From CAYMJK01 sp043101635 (GTDB taxonomy: Bacteria > Planctomycetota > Phycisphaerae > Phycisphaerales > UBA1924): 25,169 bases of DNA. The notes under the pieces were generated by a model. It was given only the letters and a program-made list of their open reading frames with translations, had not been told where the DNA came from and ran no database searches. The stretch covers positions 1 through 25,169 of the forward strand of contig JBICIE010000173.1 in NCBI GenBank assembly GCA_043101635.1. The letters are read 5' to 3'. Shown one piece after another: positions 15,943 to 22,703 of the stretch. Each line of letters begins with the position of its first letter. Within the stretch, counting starts at the first letter, position 1. The position numbers and the translations under genes are program-made.

Positions 15943-17190
15943 ATGCGACCCGAAGCCCTGCCTGTTCTCGGACTGCTGTCGCTTGCCGGCGCCGCCGCCG
16001 GGCAGGCGACGTTCCAGGGCCTCGGCCAACTGCCGGGAGGCGATCCGGTGAGTATCGCGCGCGCGGTCAGCGCCGATGGGCGGGTGGTGGCCGGGCAGGC
16101 CCGCTCGGCCCGCGGCACGAGTTCTGGCGGGTGCTGCGAAGCATTCCGCTGGACCGCCGCCGGCGGCATGGTCGCCCTCGACGACCTGCCCGGCGGGCCC
16201 GTCGAGGCCGAGGCCAACGCCCTGACCGCCGATGGCGCCCTCGCCGTCGGCATGGGTGACACCGGTGTGGACCGCGCCGTGACGTGGTTCGGAACCGGGC
16301 CGGCGGTGGAACTGATCGAACTGCCCGGTGGCGGCGTCGGCGGCGCCGTTGCCACCGGTGTCAGCGCCGACAGCGGCGTGATCGTCGGCTTCGACGCGGG
16401 CCCCAACGGCATCGAGGGCTTCGTGTACCACAGCGTGTCGATGTCGATCACCGGCATCGGCGACCTGCCCGGCGATGTCTTCCGCAGCCGGGCCTGGGGC
16501 GTCAGCGCCGATGGCGCGGTCGTCGTCGGCTCCAGCCGCGGCGAGGATGGAACCGAAGCCGTGCGCTGGACGCAGTCCGGCAAGCTGGAAGGCCTCGGCG
16601 ACCTGCCCGGCGGCGGCTACCTGAGCGAGGCCTTCGCGACGAGCGCCGATGGCGCCGTGATCGCCGGCTACGGCACGGTCGAGTTCGGGCGCGAGGCGTT
16701 CCGCTGGACCCGCGCCGGCGGACTGGAGGGCCTGGGCGATCTTCCCGGCGGCCTGTTCTTCAGCGACGCCCGGGCAATCAGCGCCGACGGCTCGGCTATC
16801 GTCGGCTACAGCAAGGATGACATCGACGACGCCGCATTCCTCTGGACCGAAGCCGATGGCATGCGCAGCGTGCAGCAGATCCTGACCGACGCCGGCGTGG
16901 ACCTGACCGGCTGGCGCCTGCGCCGGGCCACCGGCGTCAGCGCTGATGGCGCCGTGATCGTCGGCTACGGAACCAACCCGCTCGGCCAGACCGAGGCCTG
17001 GATCGCCACGCTGCCCGTCGCCTGCCGCGCGGATCTGACTGGCGATGGCTCGCTGGATTTCTTCGACTTCCTCGCCTTCCAGAACCTGTTCGCGATGGGC
17101 GACCTTCGGGCCGATTTCACGGGCGACGGGGCGCTGGACTTCTTCGACTTCCTCGAGTTTCAGAACGAGTTCGCGGCAGGTTGCTCTTGA
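15943..17190 (+). CDS. Secreted HAF-repeat protein with dockerin-type tail
   Basis: This 415-residue exported protein begins MRPEALPVLGLLSLAGAAAGQ, a signal peptide. The body contains about six to seven repeats of roughly 50-60 residues, each with a V-S-A-D-G-x-V-I-x-G-Y strand, an E-A-F-R-W-T strand and an L-G-D-L-P-G-G turn. These fit the 'HAF' extracellular repeat family, probably a beta-propeller. The C-terminal 55 residues are a clean dockerin-like pair (ADLTGDGSLDFFDFLAFQN, then ADFTGDGALDFFDFLEFQN) ending AAGCS. GAGGAGG is placed 6 nt before ATG 15943. The ligand or role is unknown. A palindrome (repeat B) follows the stop by 5 nt. Confidence 0.85.
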   Translation: MRPEALPVLGLLSLAGAAAGQATFQGLGQLPGGDPVSIARAVSADGRVVAGQARSARGTSSGGCCEAFRWTAAGGMVALDDLPGGPVEAEANALTADGALAVGMGDTGVDRAVTWFGTGPAVELIELPGGGVGGAVATGVSADSGVIVGFDAGPNGIEGFVYHSVSMSITGIGDLPGDVFRSRAWGVSADGAVVVGSSRGEDGTEAVRWTQSGKLEGLGDLPGGGYLSEAFATSADGAVIAGYGTVEFGREAFRWTRAGGLEGLGDLPGGLFFSDARAISADGSAIVGYSKDDIDDAAFLWTEADGMRSVQQILTDAGVDLTGWRLRRATGVSADGAVIVGYGTNPLGQTEAWIATLPVACRADLTGDGSLDFFDFLAFQNLFAMGDLRADFTGDGALDFFDFLEFQNEFAAGCS

Positions 17191-17194
17191 TTTC

Positions 17195-17219
17195 GTGCCA
17201 CCGACGGCCGCCGTCGGTG
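17195..17219 (+). repeat. Palindromic repeat B, copy 1 / probable terminator
   Basis: This 25-bp element has CACCGACGG and CCGTCGGTG arms around a CCG loop and is preceded by GTGC. It is 5 nt after the HAF-gene stop, between convergent genes. The reverse complement recurs with one mismatch at 19529-19553. Confidence 0.8.
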
Positions 17220-17274
17220 CTCTCCATAGCTGACGGTCAGGTCCCAAGCTCCGCCGAACAACCGGCGCGCCCGC

Positions 17275-19347
17275 TCAGGGACACCCCGCCGCGAAGGCGT
17301 TCTGGAAGGCCAGGAAGTCGAAGAACGTCAGGGCGCCATCACAGTCGAAGTCGGCCCGCGGATCGCCCGCGGCGAACAGGTTCTGGAACTCGACGAAGTC
17401 GAAGAACGTGAGCACGCCATCGCCATCGAGATCGGCGCGGCAGGGGCTCTCGCCCTGGAACTCGTAGGCGCCGATGTCGACGATCGGCAGGCCGGGGCGG
17501 GCCGGGTCCGGTGCGCCCGTGTCGGGCGTCCCAACGTCGTCGCGGAAGCGAGGGTTGCCATCGAGATCAACCGTCATATCGGGCTCGAGAGCAGTGTTGT
17601 CGCCAGCGTCGATACCGGGCGACCCCGCGGCAAGTCGCAAGTCACCGGCGCCGAGGTCCAGGAACCATGGCGCCATATCCAGATTGCCGGCCCCCCAGTC
17701 GAGCGTGCTGAGCGGCTCGACCTCGACCGCGGCCCGGCCGCCCTGAACGATGGAGTGATGGATGCGAACCGATGAGCCGACCGCGTGACTGTCCATCGCG
17801 TGGATTAGAGGAGGTTCGTTGTAGTAGAGGATGCAGTTCTCCAACGTGAGACTGGCGGGGCTACCCCATAGGTCCGCAGTGGCTGCCCCGAGGGGCCCGC
17901 CAACAGAAGTGTTGCCCGCAAACGTGCAGTTCACATACCGGGAGTCGTCGCCCCACGCGTACACGAGCCCGTACACGCTCGCGACATTGCCGAAGTACTC
18001 ACAGTTGTAGTTGTCTCCATCGCGATGGGTGAAATTGGTGTTGCCGACGAGAACGCAATGCTCTGTGCTTCCTCGAATACCGAACGAGCTGTTTCCTGCT
18101 ATCTGGCAGTTGCGGAGCACGCCGTCAACTGACCCAGAGTTCTTAAGAAAACTGCATGCCTCAAAGGCAAAGGAAGCCTCTTCGCTGTAATCGTCCGTGA
18201 TGTCTTGATTCTGGATGAACTGCGATTCCTGGACGCGGCGTGTACGGGCTCCACTGTCAACCACAGGCACATAGAAGGTATTGCGATTCTGCTCAAACAC
18301 ACAGGCCTGAACGTCTACATGCCCTTCAGTCAACACGCCCCACCCGTTATTGCGCACCGTGCATGATATGAGTCGCAACTCTGTGTAGTCGCCCCACAAT
18401 GTAAGGGCGTAGCGCGGATGGAAGTCGATCTGGCACTGGTCCAAGATCAACTCGACGCTCTTGGTTGACTCATCGCCGAGCGCGTGCACGGCGTCGCCTT
18501 CTATCCCACCGGGCTCAACGTCGGCATGCACACGGTTCTCGCGGAATGTGCAATCCGTGAAGGCCAGCGATCCGCCATTGGCGAAGACCGCCCCTCCCGC
18601 CGCGTCAGGGAAGATCCATGCGGTGTTCTTGACAAAGTGCGAGTCGGAGACTGTGACCCGGGAGTCCTCGGCGTAGAGCGCTCCGCCGCTGCGAGCCCCC
18701 GAACCCTCGAACACACAGCCGAGCAGCTTGGGCACGGCTTGAGACATCCACACTGCCCCACCGGAGTCCGAGAAGTTCCCCTCAAAGACACACCCAGCTA
18801 TGGTTGCGCATCCACCGGCGAGTGCGGCTGCGCCGCCCGCGGCCAGGAGCTTCTTGCTGCCGCAGCCCCGGAACACACACCCCTCGATCACGACACCACT
18901 GTTCTCCGCATAGATCGCCCCGCCCAGCGGATTCTCGCAGTCGATGAAGTCGCAGTCCCTGATCGTCGGCGACGAATCCCGGATGTGGATCGCCCCGCCC
19001 TTCCACTCCCGCAGCCCGTTGCGGATGATCAGGCCGTCGATGATCGTGTCCGGCCCTTCGCCGCGGATGACATAGAACGCCCGGCCCTGCCGCTCCAGGT
19101 CGATCACCGGGCGCAGGCCCAGCCGCTTGTCGCTGGTGATCGTGATCGCCTTGCCGCGAAGCTGGATCTCGCGGTTGCCCTCGCCCGTGTGCGTGCCCGG
19201 CGAGATGATGACCGTGTCGCCGCTCGCCGCAAGATCGACCCCGGCCTGGATCGTCATCGCCTCCGGCGACGGCACGCGGATCGTCCGCTGTGCCGCGGCG
19301 GGCAGGGCGGCCAGCGCAAGAACCAGCGCGGCAAGGATGGGGCGCAT
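17275..19347 (-). CDS. Secreted parallel beta-helix protein with dockerin-type tail
   Basis: This is a 690-residue exported protein. The signal peptide is MRPILAALVLALAALPAAAQ. Residues about 40-590 form a right-handed beta-helix of pectin-lyase type, with rungs such as GGAIYAENSGVVIEGCVF, GGAVWMSQAVPKLLGCVF and GGALYAEDSRVTVSDSHF. A segment with SPGIDAGD, then DLDGNPRFRDD and VDIGAYEFQG, is the 'choice-of-anchor Q'-like ending seen in such proteins. The last 50 residues are a dockerin-like pair (ADLDGDGVLTFFDFVEFQN, ADFDCDGALTFFDFLAFQN) ending AAGCP. Beta-helix proteins often bind or cleave polysaccharide, but no catalytic site is assigned. GAAGGGA lies about 9-15 nt before ATG 19347. Central codons (about nt 17900-18500) are far less GC-rich than the ends. 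Confidence 0.82.
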   Translation of the reverse strand: MRPILAALVLALAALPAAAQRTIRVPSPEAMTIQAGVDLAASGDTVIISPGTHTGEGNREIQLRGKAITITSDKRLGLRPVIDLERQGRAFYVIRGEGPDTIIDGLIIRNGLREWKGGAIHIRDSSPTIRDCDFIDCENPLGGAIYAENSGVVIEGCVFRGCGSKKLLAAGGAAALAGGCATIAGCVFEGNFSDSGGAVWMSQAVPKLLGCVFEGSGARSGGALYAEDSRVTVSDSHFVKNTAWIFPDAAGGAVFANGGSLAFTDCTFRENRVHADVEPGGIEGDAVHALGDESTKSVELILDQCQIDFHPRYALTLWGDYTELRLISCTVRNNGWGVLTEGHVDVQACVFEQNRNTFYVPVVDSGARTRRVQESQFIQNQDITDDYSEEASFAFEACSFLKNSGSVDGVLRNCQIAGNSSFGIRGSTEHCVLVGNTNFTHRDGDNYNCEYFGNVASVYGLVYAWGDDSRYVNCTFAGNTSVGGPLGAATADLWGSPASLTLENCILYYNEPPLIHAMDSHAVGSSVRIHHSIVQGGRAAVEVEPLSTLDWGAGNLDMAPWFLDLGAGDLRLAAGSPGIDAGDNTALEPDMTVDLDGNPRFRDDVGTPDTGAPDPARPGLPIVDIGAYEFQGESPCRADLDGDGVLTFFDFVEFQNLFAAGDPRADFDCDGALTFFDFLAFQNAFAAGCP

Positions 19348-19528
19348 CGGGATGGTCCCTTCCGGCGCCGCGGGCGGGGCTCGGGGAGCGGGGCGGCGCC
19401 TCGGTCCCATTTTATCACCGAATCGCCGGATGACGCAAGGGCCGCGGGCGGAAACGGGCGGGGGTTATAGGGCAGGATGGCTCACGGCGGGGGCGCGGGG
19501 GCGCGGAGAGTGGTGGCGAGGGCGGGAA

Positions 19529-19553
19529 CACCGACGGAGGCCGTCGGTGGCAC
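19529..19553 (-). repeat. Palindromic repeat B, copy 2 (inverted)
   Basis: This is the reverse complement of the 17195-17219 element with one loop mismatch. It lies in the 229-bp gap between the beta-helix gene and selD, 13 nt before the selD -10 box. Together the two copies bracket the beta-helix gene in inverted orientation. Confidence 0.8.
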
Positions 19554-19565
19554 AAGACACGTCCG

Positions 19566-19571
19566 TACCAT
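19566..19571 (+). promoter_or_regulatory. -10 box (TACCAT) for a leaderless selD mRNA
   Basis: TACCAT is followed by 5 nt (CCGCC) and the ATG at 19577, the same box and spacing as ispE. There is no Shine-Dalgarno, so the upstream ATG is favoured over the in-frame ATG at 19592. Confidence 0.5.
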
Positions 19572-19576
19572 CCGCC

Positions 19577-20626
19577 ATGCACGATGGCGCCATGAGCGGC
19601 AGACAGCGGCGGCTCCTTGCCTACGCCAACTGCGCCGGGTGAGCGGGCAAGCTCGCCGCGGAGGCGATCGCACAGGTGGTGCGAGACCTGCCCAGCTTCA
19701 CCGACCCGGATCTGCTGATCGGCGCCGAGCAGTTCAGCGATGCGGGCGTCTATCGCCTCGCGCCCGATCTGGCCATCGTGCAGACCTGCGACTTCTTTGC
19801 GCCGATCGTCGATGACCCGTTCATCTTCGGCCAGATCGCCGCGGCCAACGCGATGGGCGATGTCTACGCCATGGGCGCCCGCCCGAAGACGGCGCTCAAC
19901 ATCGTCGGCTTTCCCGATCGCGACCTGGAGCTCAGCGTGCTGACCGAGATCCTCCGCGGCGGGGCCGAGCGCGTGCTCGCCGCCGGCGCAGTGATCGTCG
20001 GCGGCCACTCCGTGCGCGACAGCGAGGTCAAGTACGGCCTGGCGGTGACCGGCGTCGTACATCCCGAGCGCATGCTCACCAACGCGCGCGCACGGCCGGG
20101 CGATGCGCTCGTGCTCACGAAGGCGCTGGGCACGGGGCTGATCGCCACGGCCGCGCGGGCCGGGCGCTGCCCCGATGATGTGCTGGACGGCGCGCAGGCG
20201 AGCATGATCGCCCTGAACAAGGACGCTTCAGAGGCGGCCGTCGCCCTTGGCGCCCGCAGCGCCACCGACATCACCGGCTTCGGCCTCGCCGGCCACGCGC
20301 TGGAAATGGCCCAGGCCAGCGGCGTGACGCTCGAGATCGAACTGGGCGCCCTGCCCGCCCTGCCTGGGGCGATGGAGCTTGCCGTCCCCGAGAACCACTC
20401 CGGCGCCACAGCCACCAACCGCGCCTACGTCGGCGATCAGATCGAACTGCCCGACGGCGCCGGCGCGCGCGCAGAACTGCTCTTCGATCCCCAGACCTCC
20501 GGCGGTCTGCTGGTCGCGATCGAGCCGGCGCGTGCGCCGGAACTCGTCGTGCGCCTGGGCGCCCCCGCGGCGGTGATCGGGCGCGTGATCGAGCGCTCGG
20601 CGAAGGCCCTGATCGTGCGGCCGTGA
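19577..20626 (+). CDS. selD: Selenide, water dikinase (selenophosphate synthetase) with in-frame UGA = Sec22
   Basis: SelD makes selenophosphate from selenide and ATP, the selenium donor for Sec-tRNA and selenouridine. The frame reads LLAYANCAG-TGA-AGKLAAEA, then SFTDPDLLIGAEQFSDAGVY, QTCDFFAPIVDDPFIFGQIAAANAMGDVYAMG and ALNIVGFP, and ends at 20626. It is 349 residues, the normal length. Aligned with Escherichia coli SelD (LTQYSHGAGCGCK), the TGA at 19640-19642 falls on the essential Cys17 and the Lys after it is kept. TGA is therefore read as selenocysteine. A caller that stops at TGA would begin at GTG 19676 and lose the catalytic residue. Start ATG 19577 is supported by the -10 box. No other sel gene is in the window. 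Confidence 0.92.
19643..19684 (+). promoter_or_regulatory. Candidate bacterial SECIS element in selD
   Basis: Downstream of the TGA, TCGCAC (19668-19673) pairs with GTGCGA (19679-19684) over six base pairs, leaving the 5-nt loop AGGTG. The loop has G at its second position and lies about 32 nt after the UGA. This fits the general rule for bacterial SECIS hairpins (a G among the first two loop bases, roughly 16-37 nt from the UGA). The AGGT in the loop recalls the E. coli fdhF element. The structure was predicted by eye only. Confidence 0.6.
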
Positions 20627-20638
20627 CGGTTTCAGGAA

Positions 20639-20669
20639 GACCCCCCACGGAGTGTGGGGCTACCCAAAG
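20639..20669 (+). repeat. Palindromic intergenic repeat A, copy 3
   Basis: This is the same element as at 15377-15406, with one additional T in the right arm. It lies 12 nt after the selD stop. All three copies of repeat A sit just beyond gene ends. Confidence 0.8.
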
Positions 20670-20672
20670 GCA

Positions 20673-20697
20673 AAGCCCCGGCGCGGGGCCGGGGCTT
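20673..20697 (-). terminator. Stem-loop terminator of the first GWATWSHGY paralogue
   Basis: AAGCCCCGG pairs with CCGGGGCTT (9 bp) around a 7-nt loop. On the minus strand the stem is followed by a short T-run. It is downstream of the gene ending at 20758. Confidence 0.6.
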
Positions 20698-20757
20698 CGG
20701 GGAGGGCGAGCCGGGGAAGCTCGCAAAGAGAAGGAGCGGGAGGAATCGGCGCCCCGG

Positions 20758-22512
20758 TCACTTGGCGATGGCGAACTCGCCGATCGCAAAGTCGGTCTTG
20801 ACGCCGATGGTCTTGATCTCGATGTTGCGCAGGTCGCCGCAGAAGCCGAAGCCCTTGGCGCCCGCCTGTCCGCTGATCACCTCGGTGACGGTGCGCGAGC
20901 CGTTGTTCACGCTGATGGCGAACTCGATGTCGCTGAACGGCGCCGGCTCGACGCCCATGCGGAAGCGATTGACGCCCTCGGGCATGTCGACGCGGACCGT
21001 GTTGAAGCCGACGGTGCGATAGACATCGCCGGTGTAGCCGTGGCTCCATGTCGCCCAGCCGTCGCCGATGCGCCGATGCTCGAGCGGATAGGAGAAGGTG
21101 ATCTCGCCGCCCAGCGGGGTGGGCACGCCGGAGACCTCGGTGAACGTCGGGCGCGGGTCGGCGCCGAACTCGGTGAGAGGCTTGAGGCACAGCTCCGCGG
21201 GCGGGGCGCCGGCCCCGAGATTCAGGATGTTGGCGCACTCGGTGCGGATGGAGAACTCGCCGACGGCGAAGGCGGTGTCGCCATCGGCCGCCTGCACCGT
21301 CACGCCGGCGACGTAGGCGTCATCGGCAAAGCCGTAGCCCTTCGCCCCGGCGTCGCCGTGAATGACATCGGTGAACTTGCGGACGCCGCTGGCGCCGACC
21401 GCCGAGAATTCGAAGGCGATGTCCGCGAAGGGACTGGGCTCGACGTAGGCGATGAAGCGCGACGTCGCCGGGGGCACGCCGAGCGTCACCGGGATGTCGT
21501 TGTCGGCGAAGTAGACATCGCCGGCGTAGCCGTGGCTCCAGGTCGCCCAGCCGTCGCCGATGCGCCGATGGCTCAGCGGCTGATTGAACAGCAGGTCGCC
21601 GCAGCCGGAGGTCCGAACATCGGTGACATCGGTGTTGATCGGCCGCCCATCGGGGCCGAAGGGCAGCACGATGCGTCCGCCGAGCAGCCCGGGGGGCGCG
21701 CTCGTGCCCAGCTCGGTGACGACGAGCCCGGCGCCGTCGCAGCCGAGCGCGAACTCGTTCTGGAAGCACAGGAAATCGAAGAAGTCGAGCACGCCGGTTG
21801 CGTCGCAGTCGGCCGAGGCCTGGCCGAGGGCAAAGGCGTTCTGGAAGCACAGGAAGTCGAAGAAATCCAGCTCGCCGGAGCCGTCGCAGTCGGCGTAGCA
21901 GCCGGCGCGATCGACGATCCGGGCCGCATCAAAGTCCACGCCCGCCGAGCCCAGGCCGCGGAAGGCGACCCCGCCGGCGCCGGTGAGGCCGGACTCGTGC
22001 GGCGGCGTCTCAGCCAGCAGCGTCCCGCCCTCGTTGTACACCCGCCCGACCATCACGCCGGAGGCGCCCCACTCGATCTCGAGCTGGTACCACTCGCCGG
22101 TGTCGACGGCGACCTTGGTGTGGTTGTACTCCTTGAAGCCCCAGCCGCTGTTGTCCTGCAGCATGAGCTGCTGCGAGTTGGTGGCCAGGACCACCGAGAA
22201 CGCGCCGGCGCCGGAGGCGTTGACGCCGAAGTAGGCACGGCCCGAGCCGTGCTGGCGGACCCATGTGCGGTAGGTTCGGCCAGCCTCGGTCGTGACGCCG
22301 TCGTTGTAGCAGAACACACCGGCGGTCGAGCCGAAACGCCCGCCGAGCGGCCCGTGACGAGCGCTGACGGGATCCTGCTCGAACAGGTCGGTCCCGGCGT
22401 GCGGGACGTAGCCGGCGATCGAGCCCTCGAAGCTCTCGATGATCTGGGCGGTTGCGGCCTGGCCGGCCATCAGCGCGCAGGTGGCGGTGGCCGCACGAAA
22501 TGCGTATCGCAT
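20758..22512 (-). CDS. Secreted modular protein: lectin-like domain, dockerin pair, two GWATWSHGY domains
   Basis: This 584-residue exported protein has a signal peptide ending about residue 22 (AATAQ). Residues about 24-205 look like a concanavalin-type beta-sandwich (RTYRTWVRQHGSGRAYFGV, then a WYQLEIEWGASG strand). An internal dockerin-like pair sits at 206-258. Two copies follow of a domain of about 155 residues (265-424 and 428-584), each with L-G-x-x-A-P-P, H-R-R-I-G-D-G-W-A-T-W-S-H-G-Y-x-G-D-V-Y, a V-E-P-x-P-F strand and a final [TD]-x-F-A-[VI]-G-E-F-x-I strand. I know no named family for this domain. It is probably a beta-sandwich surface module. ATG 22512 lies behind GAGGAA with 6-nt spacing. 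Paralogues lie directly upstream in the same orientation. Confidence 0.8.
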   Translation of the reverse strand: MRYAFRAATATCALMAGQAATAQIIESFEGSIAGYVPHAGTDLFEQDPVSARHGPLGGRFGSTAGVFCYNDGVTTEAGRTYRTWVRQHGSGRAYFGVNASGAGAFSVVLATNSQQLMLQDNSGWGFKEYNHTKVAVDTGEWYQLEIEWGASGVMVGRVYNEGGTLLAETPPHESGLTGAGGVAFRGLGSAGVDFDAARIVDRAGCYADCDGSGELDFFDFLCFQNAFALGQASADCDATGVLDFFDFLCFQNEFALGCDGAGLVVTELGTSAPPGLLGGRIVLPFGPDGRPINTDVTDVRTSGCGDLLFNQPLSHRRIGDGWATWSHGYAGDVYFADNDIPVTLGVPPATSRFIAYVEPSPFADIAFEFSAVGASGVRKFTDVIHGDAGAKGYGFADDAYVAGVTVQAADGDTAFAVGEFSIRTECANILNLGAGAPPAELCLKPLTEFGADPRPTFTEVSGVPTPLGGEITFSYPLEHRRIGDGWATWSHGYTGDVYRTVGFNTVRVDMPEGVNRFRMGVEPAPFSDIEFAISVNNGSRTVTEVISGQAGAKGFGFCGDLRNIEIKTIGVKTDFAIGEFAIAK

Positions 22513-22632
22513 GGGAGGTTCCTCATTCGGGTTGGGTGATTGGGCGGACCCGCGTCCACCCACCCGCCAAGGCGCAATGCGGCGTCCGCGGCTGCCACGC
22601 AGCGGACATGTTCGCCCCGTGCGCGCGCAAAA

Positions 22633-22691
22633 GGACCCCGGCGCTCAAGGCGCCGGGGTCCGCAGCGGGGGCTCAAGGGGCCTTGCCCCCG
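22633..22691 (-). terminator. Double stem-loop terminator of the second GWATWSHGY paralogue
   Basis: GGACCCCGGCGC/GCGCCGGGGTCC (12 bp, 5-nt loop, 22633-22661) is followed on the minus strand by TTTT, a good intrinsic terminator. A second hairpin at 22666-22691 (CGGGGGC and AAGG arms) lies between it and the gene end. Confidence 0.7.
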
Positions 22692-22703
22692 AATTGGCAG
22701 CGA

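Noticed and set aside
15937..17247. A 436-codon minus-strand frame opposite the HAF-repeat gene
   Set aside because: The plus strand has a signal peptide, repeats and a dockerin tail; the minus frame has none of these.
19640..19642. TGA as an ordinary stop, making selD a pseudogene or a shorter gene from GTG 19676
   Set aside because: The frame upstream aligns with the SelD active-site loop, the TGA is exactly at the Cys/Sec position, and the rest of the gene is intact.
20623..22539. A 638-codon plus-strand frame opposite the first GWATWSHGY paralogue
   Set aside because: It is a mirror of the real coding strand with repeated AGD/GVA-type residues and no start signal.
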